Shown: in pieces, positions 18,141 to 27,796 of the stretch
How the letters are laid out: each line of letters starts with the position of its first letter
Numbering within the stretch: position 1 is the first letter of the stretch
Assembly: GCA_021324855.1 (NCBI GenBank)
Contig: JAJPIG010000004.1
Coordinates: forward strand, 1-64,000
Direction: 5' to 3'
Source of the DNA: Pseudomonadota bacterium
GTDB lineage: Bacteria; Desulfobacterota; Binatia; Binatales; Binataceae
Length of the DNA stretch: 64,000 bases
Position numbers and translations under genes: made by a program
Notes under the pieces: model-generated
Seen by the model: only the letters and a program-made list of their open reading frames with translations
Databases searched by the model: none
What the model was told of the DNA's origin: nothing

Positions 18141-19892
18141 ATGCTGTTCGTTTCGCATAACCTGCTCGAAGATCTTGGCCTGGTGCTGTGCGTCGCCGCA
18201 GTGACCAGCGTGGTGTTTCAGGTCATCCGACAACCCGTGGTGGTCGGCTATCTGGTCGCTGGGATGGTCGTCGGGCCGCATGTGCCGATTCCGCTGCTGG
18301 CCGACAGCGCGCGCATTCAGATGCTCTCCGAGCTTGGCGTCATCCTGCTGATGTTCGCGCTGGGACTCGAGTTTAGTCTGCGCAAATTGCTGCGGCTCGG
18401 TCCGACCGCGAGTTTCGTCACCGCGCTTCAGGTTGGATTGATGATCTGGCTCGGCTTCATCGTAGGGCGCGCAATGGGATGGACGCCGATCGAGAGCATC
18501 TTCGTGGGTGCGGTGATATCGATTTCGAGCACCACGATAATTGCGCGCGCGCTCGCCGAGCGGCCGGTCGGCCCTGAAGTGAGGGAACTGGTATTCGGAG
18601 TGGCGCTGGCCGAGGACCTCGCAGCCGTGATGCTGCTGGCGATCTTGACCGCGGTCGCATCGGGGGTCGGCCTTTCGGCGCGTATGATGGCCGCGACGGC
18701 CGGGCGGCTCGCGCTGTTTCTGATCGCATTGATCGGCGGCGGGATGGTGATAGTGCCGCGGCTGATGCGCCGGATTGTAGCGCTGGATCAGGCGGAGACG
18801 ACGCTGGTCGCGAGTGTCGGTATCTGCTTTGCCTTTGCGGTCGTCGCTGAGCGCACCGGTTACTCGGTTGCCCTCGGCGCATTCCTGGCCGGCTCGCTGG
18901 TCGCGGAATCGGGCGCGGTGGAGATAATAGGCAGACTCGTCGATCCGGTGCGTGACCTGTTCGCGGCGATTTTTTTTGTCTCAGTCGGGATGATGATCGA
19001 CCCCGCGCAAATCGCTGCGCACTGGTTCTCGCTAGCCGTTCTGACAATCGTCGTGATCGCGGGCAAGGTAGCAGGTGTCTCGATCGCAGCGATGCTTTCG
19101 GGCATTTCGGTCTCCACCGCGGTGCAGGCCGGACTGTGTCTCGCGCAGATCGGCGAATTTTCGTTCATCATCGCCGGCGTCGGCACGGGCTCTCATGCGA
19201 CGCGCGACTTTCTGTACACGCTGGCGGTCGCCGTCTCGGCCATCACCACCTTTCTCACGCCGTTTCTGATCCGCGCCTCGGAGCCGCTCGCAGAGTTTCT
19301 CGCCCGCCACGAGCCGCGATCGCTGCTGCCGTTGCGCACGATGTATGACGGCGTGATGACGCGCGCGCGGAGCGTACGTCTGGCGCGCAGCGAAATCGGG
19401 CTGGCGAGCACGATGCTGGGGGCGGCTGGATGCGCGATCGCGGCGATATTGATCCTGAATGAGGCCGATCCGCTGGACCTGACCGGTTCGGTAGTGCGTT
19501 TCACCGGGCTTTCTTACTTTCGCGCCGGTCTACTTGTCGATGTCGGCGCGCTGGTGGCCTGTCTTCCGTTCGCCATCGCGATGTATACCGCGGCCGGCAA
19601 GCTGGCTGATTCAATCGCGCGCCGCGCGATGACTCCCGGCGCGGTCAAAACGGAAACTTTGAGGGCGATAGTCGCCGTCATCCGCGCGACCTTGCTGCTG
19701 GTTGTGGTGATGCCTATCCTGGCGCTGGTGCAGCCGTTCGTTGAGCCGCTCGAAGGCATTGGTGCGATGATTATCGGCATGGTTTGGATGAGTATCGTGA
19801 TTTGGCGGGCCGCGCGGGCGGTTCGGGGGCAACTTGGCGAAATCGGTACGCTCCTCAGCGGCGGCGGAGTTTCCGCTGCACCGGAGCAATAG
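18141..19892 (+). CDS. CPA2-family monovalent cation:proton antiporter (KefB/Ybal-like membrane domain)
   Basis: 583 residues with at least twelve hydrophobic helices. LGVILLMFALGLEFSLRKL and the TIIARALAERPVG ... ALAEDLAAVMLLAI segments match the CPA2 Na+(K+)/H+ exchanger fold, with an acidic ion-binding residue in LAEDLA. Unlike KefB/KefC there is no C-terminal Rossmann TrkA-N domain; instead the tail after residue ~400 holds four more hydrophobic helices. It probably exchanges K+ or Na+ for protons at the inner membrane. It lies 5 kb from a complete kdp potassium uptake operon but is not co-transcribed with it. Confidence 0.85.
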   Translation: MLFVSHNLLEDLGLVLCVAAVTSVVFQVIRQPVVVGYLVAGMVVGPHVPIPLLADSARIQMLSELGVILLMFALGLEFSLRKLLRLGPTASFVTALQVGLMIWLGFIVGRAMGWTPIESIFVGAVISISSTTIIARALAERPVGPEVRELVFGVALAEDLAAVMLLAILTAVASGVGLSARMMAATAGRLALFLIALIGGGMVIVPRLMRRIVALDQAETTLVASVGICFAFAVVAERTGYSVALGAFLAGSLVAESGAVEIIGRLVDPVRDLFAAIFFVSVGMMIDPAQIAAHWFSLAVLTIVVIAGKVAGVSIAAMLSGISVSTAVQAGLCLAQIGEFSFIIAGVGTGSHATRDFLYTLAVAVSAITTFLTPFLIRASEPLAEFLARHEPRSLLPLRTMYDGVMTRARSVRLARSEIGLASTMLGAAGCAIAAILILNEADPLDLTGSVVRFTGLSYFRAGLLVDVGALVACLPFAIAMYTAAGKLADSIARRAMTPGAVKTETLRAIVAVIRATLLLVVVMPILALVQPFVEPLEGIGAMIIGMVWMSIVIWRAARAVRGQLGEIGTLLSGGGVSAAPEQ

Positions 19893-20023
19893 TCGAATAT
19901 CCTCGCTCATTCGCGCAGCGGCGCTTTGTGCGGTTGTCCTGCACACACGAAAATGTCAGGTTTTAGTTTGCTTGTGTCACTGACTATTTCGCTGCGAACA
20001 ACGTAAACCCTGAGGCTCTATCA

Positions 20024-21217
20024 ATGCCGCATCATCCAGCTTCCAAGGCTTTAAGCCGCTTTACCGTGCTCGATCTGAGCCGGGTGCGTGCGGGTCCGAC
20101 CGCGGTCCGCCAGTTGGCGGATTGGGGCGCGAATGTAATCAAAATCGAATTGCCGGCGGAGTTGGATGAGCGCGAAGGAATGGGCGGTCCGCGGCATGGC
20201 TCCGATTTTCAGAATTTGCATCGCAACAAGCGCAGCATGACGCTCAATCTCAAGGAGCCGCGGGGCCGCGAATTGCTGCTCAAGATGGCTGCGAAGGCCG
20301 ATGTGGTAGTCGAGAATTTCCGGCCGGATGTGAAGCGGCGACTGGGTATCGACTATCCAGCTTTGCGCGCCGTGAATCGCGGGATCATTCTTGCGAGTAT
20401 ATCAGGTTTCGGACAGGACGGACCGTACCGCGATCGTCCGGGTTTCGATCAGGTGGCGCAGGGGATGGGCGGCCTGATGTCGGTCACCGGAATCCCGGGG
20501 CAGGGACCCGTGCGCGCCGGCATCCCGATCGCGGATCTCACGGCGGGAATATTCTGTGCTTACGGAATACTTGTCGCATTGCTCGAACGTGAGCAATCGG
20601 GCGAGGGTCAGTGGCTACATACGTCACTCCTGCAGGCGCAAATTTTCATGCTCGATTTTCAAGCTGCTCGCTGGCTAGTCGAACATGAGATTGCGGGCCA
20701 GGCCGGAAATAATCATCCGACCAGCATTCCGACCGGGGTCTATCCCACGGCGGACGGCAATATCAACATCGCCGCGAGCGGACAGAAGATGTGGGAAAAA
20801 CTTGTCGCGGTGCTCGAAGCGCCCGAGCTGCTGGAAAATCCCGACTATGCAACCGCCGCGAAGCGTTCGGCAAATCGCGATAGACTCAATCGCGAGCTTT
20901 CCGAAAAGACGCGCACCAGGACCAGCGCTGAATGGGTCGAAGTTCTGAATAAAGCGGGAGTGCCGTGTGGTCCGATCTATACAATTGATCAGACTTTCGC
21001 CGATCCGCAGGTCCGCCATCTTGGAATTGCACAGTCGGTCGAGTCGCGAGCGCTGGGCAGAATCGAGCTGGTCGGCCAGCCGATAATGATGTCGCGAACG
21101 CCGAGCGCGCTGGTCGAGCCGCCGCCTGAGCGCGGTGAGCATACTGATGAAATACTTTCCGAATTGGGTTTTGATCAAGCTGCGATCGCGAAGCTTCATC
21201 GCGACAAAATAGTCTGA
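20024..21217 (+). CDS. CaiB/BaiF-type (family III) CoA transferase
   Basis: 397 residues, the family's usual length. FTVLDLSRVRAGPTAVRQLADWGANVIKIE at the N-terminus is the classic opening of this fold, with LHRNKRSMTLNLK and VVENFRPDVKRRLGID following; the Asp of the TADLTAGI-like segment (PIADLTAGIF, ~170) is the expected catalytic aspartate. It moves CoA between acyl donors and acceptors, usually activating carboxylic acids for degradation. The substrate is not evident. It stands as a single gene. Confidence 0.92.
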   Translation: MPHHPASKALSRFTVLDLSRVRAGPTAVRQLADWGANVIKIELPAELDEREGMGGPRHGSDFQNLHRNKRSMTLNLKEPRGRELLLKMAAKADVVVENFRPDVKRRLGIDYPALRAVNRGIILASISGFGQDGPYRDRPGFDQVAQGMGGLMSVTGIPGQGPVRAGIPIADLTAGIFCAYGILVALLEREQSGEGQWLHTSLLQAQIFMLDFQAARWLVEHEIAGQAGNNHPTSIPTGVYPTADGNINIAASGQKMWEKLVAVLEAPELLENPDYATAAKRSANRDRLNRELSEKTRTRTSAEWVEVLNKAGVPCGPIYTIDQTFADPQVRHLGIAQSVESRALGRIELVGQPIMMSRTPSALVEPPPERGEHTDEILSELGFDQAAIAKLHRDKIV

Positions 21218-21416
21218 GCAACGCGATATCAGTAAACAAACTATCTTAACGGCGGCGTCGTCGGAATTTAGCTTTCGACCCCGGCTGCCGGTGCAGCATT
21301 ATCTACATAGTCCAAGTCGGGCGAGACGGGTTGCCCCTCCATATTTATTTCGATATAGGTGGTTTTCGTTGAATGGGAAGGCGAAACTGACCTTTCGAAA
21401 GGAAAAAATAGTTGAA

Positions 21417-21812
21417 ATGCCCCGTAGTGCACAGAACAATTTTGCTTCGGCTTTCGGTCGGCTTCAGAAGCAAGCGCGCGGATTACTTGTCGCCCTGCGC
21501 GGTCAGATTCGCGCTACCGAAAGTGAGATTGCGCGACTGAAGAAAGAGGAAGCCAAGCTGATGAGCCTGGCGGGGGAAGCGGCGCGCAACGGCGCGACCG
21601 TGGCCGGACGCGGCCGCCCTCGCAAAGGCGGACGCATCAACTGGGGCACCGTTCTGCAGCGGATGCCTAGGCAGTTTAAAGCCTCTCACGTTCGTAGCGT
21701 CCGCGGCCTGAAGGACAAGCGCTCATCAGAGATTTTTGCAGCGATCACGCGCTGGATCGATGCCGGCGCGGTGAAGCGGCGCGAGCGCGGAGTATACGAG
21801 CGGGTTAAATAG
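21417..21812 (+). CDS. Small putative DNA-binding protein with coiled coil and AT-hook-like motif
   Basis: 131 residues from the ATG at 21417; an AAAGGAA lies upstream, and the extension to 21291 in the track has a poor composition. Residues ~10-50 are a likely coiled coil (RATESEIARLKKEEAKLM). RGRPRKGGR at ~63 is an AT-hook-like core, and the C-terminal half (~70-131) looks like a compact helical or winged-helix domain ending in a basic stretch. I do not recognise a named family. A nucleoid- or promoter-binding role is a guess from these features. Confidence 0.6.
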   Translation: MPRSAQNNFASAFGRLQKQARGLLVALRGQIRATESEIARLKKEEAKLMSLAGEAARNGATVAGRGRPRKGGRINWGTVLQRMPRQFKASHVRSVRGLKDKRSSEIFAAITRWIDAGAVKRRERGVYERVK

Positions 21813-21882
21813 GCTGAATTCTCGATCCCGATCATCATTTCTTCGCGAACGAACCTCGTACAAGTAGTGGATAGATAGCTGA

Positions 21883-22665
21883 ATGCCGTTCGCAAAAGTC
21901 AACGGAATCGAACTTTACTACGAAGAGTACGGCGAAGGTCATGCTCTGGTGTTCGCCCACGGCGCGGGCGGAAATCATCTAAGCTGGTGGCAGCAGGTGC
22001 CGGTATTCGCCATGAATTTCCGGTGCATTACCTTCGATCATCGCGGCTTCGGCTTTTCGCGCGAACTGCCCGACGGTCCGGGACCAAAGGCATTCGCGGA
22101 AGATCTGGTGGGACTGCTCGATCATCTGAAGATCGAGCGCGCTGCGCTGGTAGCACAATCGATGGGCGGATGGACCTCGCTGGGCTTTGCGAACATCAGG
22201 CCAGAACGGGTGACGGCGCTCGCGCTGTGCGACACGATGGCGGGCGTTGACGATCCCGAAGTAGTTGAAGAGATGAAACTGCACGGGGCGCCGCGCGGCG
22301 GTCTCGCCGAGGTGTTGACGCGAGTGTACGCCGAGGATTATCCGAATCGCGAACCGCTCAAAGCGTTTCTCTATCGGCAGATCTCAGCTCTCAATCATCA
22401 TGTTCCGCCCGGTCTCGTGCCCGCGATGATGAACCTCAGGTTCAGCGTCGCTCCGGTCGTGACGCGCCGAATCCCCACGATGGTGCTGGTCGGCGAGCAG
22501 GATGCACTTACCACGCCGCACCTGATGGAACTAATCGCACGCCGAATCCCGCATTCGAGATTCGTCAAGGTTCCGGGTGCGGGACATTCGGTATATTTTG
22601 AACGGCCGGACGAGTTCAATCGCGCGCTGACGGATTTCCTGCGTGCGGCTGGTGTTAATCGATAG
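21883..22665 (+). CDS. Alpha/beta hydrolase
   Basis: 260 residues. The fold is complete: oxyanion region FAHGAGGNHLSWW, FDHRGFGFS, nucleophile elbow AQSMGGW (Ser ~97), acid VGEQDALT and terminal His in PGAGHSVYFE. It resembles 3-oxoadipate enol-lactonase or haloperoxidase-like hydrolases, which often serve aromatic degradation, but the substrate is unassigned. It ends about 140 bases upstream of the kdp promoter. Confidence 0.88.
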   Translation: MPFAKVNGIELYYEEYGEGHALVFAHGAGGNHLSWWQQVPVFAMNFRCITFDHRGFGFSRELPDGPGPKAFAEDLVGLLDHLKIERAALVAQSMGGWTSLGFANIRPERVTALALCDTMAGVDDPEVVEEMKLHGAPRGGLAEVLTRVYAEDYPNREPLKAFLYRQISALNHHVPPGLVPAMMNLRFSVAPVVTRRIPTMVLVGEQDALTTPHLMELIARRIPHSRFVKVPGAGHSVYFERPDEFNRALTDFLRAAGVNR

Positions 22666-22729
22666 GTTCGTGAAACGCACTCTCCCAAAACTGGGGCGGT
22701 CGTAAAGTTTATTCAAAGTATTTCATTTT

Positions 22730-22761
22730 GCATCGTCACGATGCGGCAATTTGCATCGATG
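22730..22761. promoter_or_regulatory. Candidate enhancer dyads for sigma-54 activator upstream of kdp
   Basis: GCATCGT-C-ACGATGC (22730-22744) is a perfect 7-bp inverted repeat; a related palindrome with the same half-site, TTGCATCGATG, follows at 22751-22761. They are about 50-80 bases upstream of the -24 element, a usual place for binding sites of NtrC-type activators. Assignment to the activator at 30750 is inferred. Confidence 0.5.
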
Positions 22762-22807
22762 GCCGTACCGTCCCGCTAAAAACCTAGCATCTCGCCGATC
22801 TTCCGCC

Positions 22808-22825
22808 GGGCACATTCGGTGCTTT
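22808..22825 (+). promoter_or_regulatory. Candidate sigma-54 (-24/-12) promoter for the kdp operon
   Basis: GGGCACATTCGGTGCTTT preserves the essential GG-N10-GC spacing (GG at 22809-22810, GC at 22821-22822) and the flanking GGCAC and TGCT blocks of the consensus TGGCACN5TTGCT. Predicted start of transcription is near 22833, about 80 bases before kdpF. The operon itself encodes an NtrC-type activator with an intact GAFTGA loop, which makes the site credible. Confidence 0.6.
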
Positions 22826-22835
22826 CTTCCCACCT

Positions 22836-22919
22836 GTGTTCGATGCCGTTTTTATCGTGTCAACGTTAATCTTTTTCGGCATTGCCCTGGCCTACGTCTG
22901 GGGGTGCACGCGGCTATGA
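22836..22919 (+). CDS. Tiny membrane peptide ORF overlapping kdpF
   Basis: 27 codons from a GTG, too short for the ORF track. The peptide has one hydrophobic helix (VSTLIFFGIALAYVWG) and a short polar tail CTRL. Its TGA overlaps the kdpF ATG (ATGA), which implies translational coupling. Similar short hydrophobic peptides are, to my recollection, found upstream of kdpF in other genomes. The predicted transcription start is only a few bases ahead of the GTG, so it may be leaderless or start elsewhere. Function unknown. Confidence 0.45.
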   Translation: MFDAVFIVSTLIFFGIALAYVWGCTRL

Positions 22920-23008
22920 CGACCTGGCAATTGATTATGGGCTCGGTAATGGCCGTCGGGCTGACGGCCTACTTGGTCTATGCGATGTTGCGGCCCGAGA
23001 AATTCTAG
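22916..23008 (+). CDS. kdpF: Potassium-transporting ATPase subunit KdpF
   Basis: 30 residues with a single helix (WQLIMGSVMAVGLTAYLVYAML) and the characteristic ending RPEKF. KdpF stabilises the KdpABC complex in the membrane. Located directly before kdpA as expected. The track shows it only as the tail of a longer, spurious ORF. Confidence 0.85.
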   Translation: MTTWQLIMGSVMAVGLTAYLVYAMLRPEKF

Positions 23009-23018
23009 GGGCGTGCAC

Positions 23019-24743
23019 TTGAGCAACGGGCTTATTCAAGTTGGCTTGTTTTCCGTTTTAGTCACCGCGGTGAGCGTACCGCTTGGGCTTTACATGGCGC
23101 GCGTATTCACGGATCGGAGGACATTTCTCGATCCAATACTGCGGCCATTGGAGCGCGCGATCTATCGAGTCTGTGGCGTCAATCCCGGTAGCGAACAAAG
23201 CTGGGTTCAATACGCAGTATCGATGCTGTTGTTCAGTGCGGTCGGGATGCTGCTGCTCTATGGAATGGAGCGGCTGCAATGGTTTCTGCCGCTCAACCCG
23301 CAGAAATTCGGCGGGGTCGCCCCGGATTTGGCATTCAACACCGCCGCCAGCTTCACCACGAATACCAACTGGCAGGCATACGCCGGCGAGTCTACGATGA
23401 GCTATTTCACACAAATGGCCGGGCTCGCGTTTCACAATTTCGTCTCGGCTGCCTCCGGGATCGCAGTCGCGATAGCGGTTATTCGCGGCCTTGTTAGACG
23501 CGCTGCTCAGACGATCGGAAACTTCTGGGTCGATCTCACCCGCGCGACGCTCTGGGTGTTGCTTCCGATCAGCGTCATCGGCGCATTGGTGCTCGTATGG
23601 CAGGGCGTGCCCGACAATTTCAGCGCTTATACGCAGGTAAAGACGGTCGAAGGGACGACACAAACCATCGCCCAAGGACCGGTTGCATCGCAGGAGATCA
23701 TCAAGGAACTGGGCACCAACGGCGGCGGATTTTTCAATGCCAACTCGTCGCATCCATATGAAAATCCTACGCCGCTTACGAACCTGATCGAATTAGTCGC
23801 AATCTTCGCGATCGGCGCCGGCCTGACGCATACGTTCGGCGAAATGGCCGGCGATCGACGCCAGGGATGGGCGCTGTTCGCAACGATGGCGATCCTGTTC
23901 CTCGTCGGGGCCGGGTCGGCGATATGGGCCGAGCAGCGCGGCAATCCGCAGTTCGCCGCGATGGGCATCGATCAGCGTGAAAGTGCTGGGCAAAGCGGCG
24001 GTAACATGGAAGGCAAGGAGGTCCGTTTCGGGATCGTCGACTCGGCGCTTTTCGCCACCGTCACGACTGATACCTCGTGCGGCGCCGTGAACTCGATGCA
24101 TGACAGCTACACGCCGCTCGGCGGCCTGGTGCCGCTGGTCAACATGCAAATCGGCGAGATCACCTTTGGCGGCGCCGGTTCGGGACTCTACGGGATGCTG
24201 GTGATGGCGATACTGGCGGTGTTCATCGCGGGCCTGATGGTCGGACGCACGCCTGAGTACCTCGGCAAGAAGATCGAGGGGCGCGAGATGAAGCTCGCGA
24301 TGCTTTTTATCCTGATCTTTCCCGCCGTGATTCTGGTTCCGGCCGGAATTGCAGTGGTGACCAAAGCCGGCCTCGCCGGGATCACGAACCCCGGTCCGCA
24401 TGGATTGTCGCAGATTCTCTATGCCTACACGGAAGCATCGGCGAACAACGGTTCGGCATTCGCCGGCCTCAACGCCAACACGCTCTTTTACAACTCGACG
24501 CTCGCGGTCGTGATGCTCTTCGGCCGGTTCTTGATGAAGGTGCCGGTGCTGGCGCTCGCCGGCTCGCTGGCGGTCAAGAAGTCTGTGCCGCCGAGCGCCG
24601 GGACCTTTCCGACCGACGGCGCAATCTTCGTCATCTTGCTAGTCGGCGTGATCTTGATCGTCGCAGCGCTGACGTTCTTTCCGGCTGACGCATTGGGACC
24701 GATCGTCGAACATCTCGTGATGATTCACGGCAAGCTCTACTAG
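23019..24743 (+). CDS. kdpA: Potassium-transporting ATPase subunit KdpA
   Basis: 574 residues if started at the TTG at 23019, which has GGGG seven bases upstream and avoids the overlap with kdpF implied by the ATG at 22980. It is the potassium channel-like subunit of the high-affinity KdpFABC pump. Selectivity-filter-like stretches are visible: [43 protein letters not shown] and [15 protein letters not shown], one for each of the four pore repeats. About ten hydrophobic helices. Next gene starts five bases after the stop. Confidence 0.95.
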   Translation: MSNGLIQVGLFSVLVTAVSVPLGLYMARVFTDRRTFLDPILRPLERAIYRVCGVNPGSEQSWVQYAVSMLLFSAVGMLLLYGMERLQWFLPLNPQKFGGVAPDLAFNTAASFTTNTNWQAYAGESTMSYFTQMAGLAFHNFVSAASGIAVAIAVIRGLVRRAAQTIGNFWVDLTRATLWVLLPISVIGALVLVWQGVPDNFSAYTQVKTVEGTTQTIAQGPVASQEIIKELGTNGGGFFNANSSHPYENPTPLTNLIELVAIFAIGAGLTHTFGEMAGDRRQGWALFATMAILFLVGAGSAIWAEQRGNPQFAAMGIDQRESAGQSGGNMEGKEVRFGIVDSALFATVTTDTSCGAVNSMHDSYTPLGGLVPLVNMQIGEITFGGAGSGLYGMLVMAILAVFIAGLMVGRTPEYLGKKIEGREMKLAMLFILIFPAVILVPAGIAVVTKAGLAGITNPGPHGLSQILYAYTEASANNGSAFAGLNANTLFYNSTLAVVMLFGRFLMKVPVLALAGSLAVKKSVPPSAGTFPTDGAIFVILLVGVILIVAALTFFPADALGPIVEHLVMIHGKLY

Positions 24744-24747
24744 GAGA

Positions 24748-26802
24748 ATGGGGTGGATTTCGATGGCTGAGCGGAAGGCGACCGCGCTGTGGGAACCGAC
24801 TATCGTGCGCGGCGCGCTAAGCGACGCGTTGTACAAGTTTGATCCTCGCGTTCAGGTCAGAAACCCGGTGATGTTCGTCGTTGAGGTGGCCGCCCTCGCA
24901 GTGACGATCATCCTGGTTCACGATTTCTTCGAGGGGCATTCCACGCTGGCCGGTTTTGAGTTGCAGATCGCCCTGTGGCTGTGGTTCACCGTCGGCTTCG
25001 CGAATTTCGCGGAGGCGATGGCGGAAGGGCGGGGCAAAGCGCAAGCCGACAATTTGCGCCGGACCCGCACCGAGACCCAGGCGAGGCAGCTAAAGGAAAA
25101 TCAGGAGATCATGGTGCCGGCTACATCGCTGCGCCGCGATGATGTCGTGCTCGTTAAAGCCGGTGAAGTGATTCCGGGCGACGGTGAGGTAATCGAAGGG
25201 GTCGCCGCGGTCAACGAAGCTGCGATTACCGGCGAATCCGCGCCGGTCATCCGGGAGAGTGGCGGCGACAGGAGCGCGGTCACCGGCGGCACCACGGTCA
25301 TCTCGGACTGGATCAAGGTGCGCATTACGGCGAACCCCGGCGAGACGTTCCTCGATCGGATGATCAGCCTGGTCGAAGGAGCGCATCGTCAGCGCACGCC
25401 GAATGAGATCGCGCTCAGCATCCTGCTCGCGGGCCTCACGATCATTTTCATGCTGGTCTGCGTGAGTCTTTATCCTTTCGCGCTTTACGGCGGCACAGCG
25501 CTCTCGCTGCCGGTGCTCGTAGCGCTTCTGGTCTGCCTCATTCCGACCACGATCGGCGGTCTGCTGTCAGCAATCGGCATAGCCGGGATGGATCGCCTGG
25601 TGCAGCACAACGTGCTCGCGATGTCAGGGCGGGCGGTCGAAGCTGCGGGCGACGTCGACACGCTGCTGCTCGACAAGACCGGAACCATCACGCTTGGAAA
25701 TCGGATGGCGACCGAATTCATCCCGGTGCTCGATGTACGCGCTGAGGACCTGGCGGACGCAGCGCAACTTGCGTCGCTCGCCGACGAGACTCCCGAAGGC
25801 CGCTCGATCGTGGTGCTTGCGAAAAACCAATATAACCTGCGCGGCCGCGAACTGGCGGAGCGCGATGCGCGGTTTATCCCGTTTTCAGCCCAGACGCGGA
25901 TGAGCGGCGTCGATATCGGAACGCGCCGGATTCGCAAGGGCGCGGCCGATCAGATCGTCAAGTTCGCGCGCGACAACGGAGCCACGATTCCGGAGGAGCT
26001 CGAGGGGATCGTCGAGCGGATCGCGCGGAACGGCGGGACTCCGCTGGTAGTTGCCGATGAGGCGCGAATCTACGGCGTCATTCATCTTAAGGACATTATC
26101 AAGGAGGGCATCAGAGAGCGTTTCGCGCGATTGCGCGCGATGGGGATGCGCACGGTGATGATCACGGGCGACAATCCGCTCACCGCCGCCGCGATCGCTC
26201 ACGAATCAGGCGTCGATGACTTCCGCGCCGAAGCGACGCCGGAGACCAAGCTTCGTCTGATTCGCGAGGAGCAGGCGCAAGGCAAGCTGGTCGCGATGAT
26301 CGGCGACGGCACCAACGACGCGCCGGCGCTGGCGCAGGCTGATGTCGGAATCGCGATGAACGCCGGGACGCAGGCGGCGCGCGAGGCCGGCAACATGGTC
26401 GATCTCGATTCGAATCCGACCAAGATCATGGAGGTGGTTGAGATCGGAAAACAGCTTTTGATCACGCGCGGGGCGTTGACCACATTCTCGATCGCGAACG
26501 ATGTCGCGAAGTACTTCGCCATTATTCCGGCGATGTTTGTAGTTGAATATCCTGAGCTGCAGTCGCTCAATGTAATGCATCTGGCGACGCCGCAGAGCGC
26601 GATCCTGTCGGCAGTCATCTTCAACGCCCTGATTATCATCGCGCTCATCCCGCTTGCGCTGCGCGGCGTGCAGTATCGGCCGCTCGGCGCGGCCGCGATC
26701 CTGAGCCGCAATCTGCTGCTCTACGGGCTCGGCGGCGTGATCGTGCCGTTTATCGGCATCAAGGCGATCGATCTCATCGTGGCAGCGCTACACATGGCGT
26801 GA
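24748..26802 (+). CDS. kdpB: Potassium-transporting P-type ATPase subunit KdpB
   Basis: 684 residues. The phosphorylation motif is [13 protein letters not shown], the actuator motif is [13 protein letters not shown] and the hinge is [21 protein letters not shown]. These give the complete catalytic subunit that hydrolyses ATP to drive potassium through KdpA. The native start may be 15 bases downstream (second Met). The last codons overlap or abut kdpC. Confidence 0.96.
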   Translation: MGWISMAERKATALWEPTIVRGALSDALYKFDPRVQVRNPVMFVVEVAALAVTIILVHDFFEGHSTLAGFELQIALWLWFTVGFANFAEAMAEGRGKAQADNLRRTRTETQARQLKENQEIMVPATSLRRDDVVLVKAGEVIPGDGEVIEGVAAVNEAAITGESAPVIRESGGDRSAVTGGTTVISDWIKVRITANPGETFLDRMISLVEGAHRQRTPNEIALSILLAGLTIIFMLVCVSLYPFALYGGTALSLPVLVALLVCLIPTTIGGLLSAIGIAGMDRLVQHNVLAMSGRAVEAAGDVDTLLLDKTGTITLGNRMATEFIPVLDVRAEDLADAAQLASLADETPEGRSIVVLAKNQYNLRGRELAERDARFIPFSAQTRMSGVDIGTRRIRKGAADQIVKFARDNGATIPEELEGIVERIARNGGTPLVVADEARIYGVIHLKDIIKEGIRERFARLRAMGMRTVMITGDNPLTAAAIAHESGVDDFRAEATPETKLRLIREEQAQGKLVAMIGDGTNDAPALAQADVGIAMNAGTQAAREAGNMVDLDSNPTKIMEVVEIGKQLLITRGALTTFSIANDVAKYFAIIPAMFVVEYPELQSLNVMHLATPQSAILSAVIFNALIIIALIPLALRGVQYRPLGAAAILSRNLLLYGLGGVIVPFIGIKAIDLIVAALHMA

Positions 26803-26813
26803 GGGAAAAATCG

Positions 26814-27416
26814 ATGACGTTGTGGACGGCGATCAGGATGACCATAGTGTTGATGGTGCTGACCGGCATTGTCTATCCCCTCGCGATGGCCGGTCTTGCC
26901 AATCTGATTTTTCCGTATCAGGCGCAGGGCAGCCTGATTGTACGCGATGGCCGCGTGGTAGGGTCGGCGCTCATCGGACAGAATTTTTCGTCCGTGCGTT
27001 ATTTTCACGGGCGGCCGTCAGCCGCGGGCGACAAAGGCTACGATGCGTCTGCATCGAGCGGATCGAACCTGGGTCCGACCAACAAGACCCTGATCCAATC
27101 CGTGCGACAGCGGCTAAAGGACTTTCTCGAGAAGAACCCGGGCGTCTCGGCTTCGCAGGTGCCGGTCGATTTGGTCACGGCATCAGGCAGCGGGCTCGAT
27201 CCCGAAATCAGTCCGGCGGCTGCGAAGCTGCAGGTTGCGGGCGTCGCCAAGGCGCGCGGGCTGAGCGAGGATCAAGTCCGCGATTTGGTGCGCGCACACA
27301 CGCGGCGTCGATGGGCCGGCGTTTTCGGTGAACCGGGCGTCAATGTTCTCGAACTCAACCTAGCGCTCGATGATCTCAGCGCGACGCTCCGTGTGGGTAT
27401 GAAAACCTCTCCCTGA
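26814..27416 (+). CDS. kdpC: Potassium-transporting ATPase subunit KdpC
   Basis: 200 residues from the ATG at 26814, preceded by GAGGG at good spacing; the track's GTG start at 26799 would overlap kdpB. One N-terminal helix, GSALIGQNFSSVRYFHGRPS and GSNLGPTNKTL, then VPVDLVTASGSGLDPEISPAAA are the standard KdpC blocks. The protein raises ATP affinity of the complex from the periplasmic side. Confidence 0.95.
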   Translation: MTLWTAIRMTIVLMVLTGIVYPLAMAGLANLIFPYQAQGSLIVRDGRVVGSALIGQNFSSVRYFHGRPSAAGDKGYDASASSGSNLGPTNKTLIQSVRQRLKDFLEKNPGVSASQVPVDLVTASGSGLDPEISPAAAKLQVAGVAKARGLSEDQVRDLVRAHTRRRWAGVFGEPGVNVLELNLALDDLSATLRVGMKTSP

Positions 27417-27425
27417 GGCAACGAG

Positions 27426-27731
27426 ATGCTTCAATCGATTATCATCATGGTGGGCGCGGCGCTGCTCGAAACCGGCGGCGATGCGATGATTCGTCATGGG
27501 CTCACGCGCCAGTGGATTTATTTGATCATGGGAGCCGCCAGCCTCGTCGTCTATGGCGTCCTGGTGAACCAGGGCGCACTCGATTTCAGCCGGCTGATGG
27601 GTTGCTACATCGCGATCTTCTTCATCGTCTCGCAGATCGTCGCATACGCGTTCTTCGCTCAGATTCCGGGGGTTCGAACCGTAATTGGTGGTCTGCTGAT
27701 AATCGTTGGTGGGCTGACGGTCCTGACCTGA
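27426..27731 (+). CDS. Small four-helix membrane protein in the kdp operon (YnfA/SMR-like size)
   Basis: 101 residues, almost entirely four hydrophobic helices (ALLETGGDAMIRHGL in helix 1, GALDFSRLMGCYIAIFFIVSQIVAYAFF across helix 3). Size and layout resemble UPF0060/YnfA and small multidrug-resistance proteins, including a Glu in the first helix, but I cannot name a family with certainty. It is nine bases after kdpC and upstream of kdpD on the same strand, so it is probably co-expressed with the pump. Not a standard kdp gene. Confidence 0.7.
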   Translation: MLQSIIIMVGAALLETGGDAMIRHGLTRQWIYLIMGAASLVVYGVLVNQGALDFSRLMGCYIAIFFIVSQIVAYAFFAQIPGVRTVIGGLLIIVGGLTVLT

Positions 27732-27796
27732 ACCCGCTATCGCGCGCGGGTGGCTTGTGACACAAGATCAAGCCAGGAGGCCCTGCCAGGCAACGC

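Noticed and set aside
22760-22777. TGGCCGTACCGTCCCGCT as alternative sigma-54 promoter
   Set aside because: The GG to GC spacing is 12, not the required 10; the site at 22808 has correct spacing.
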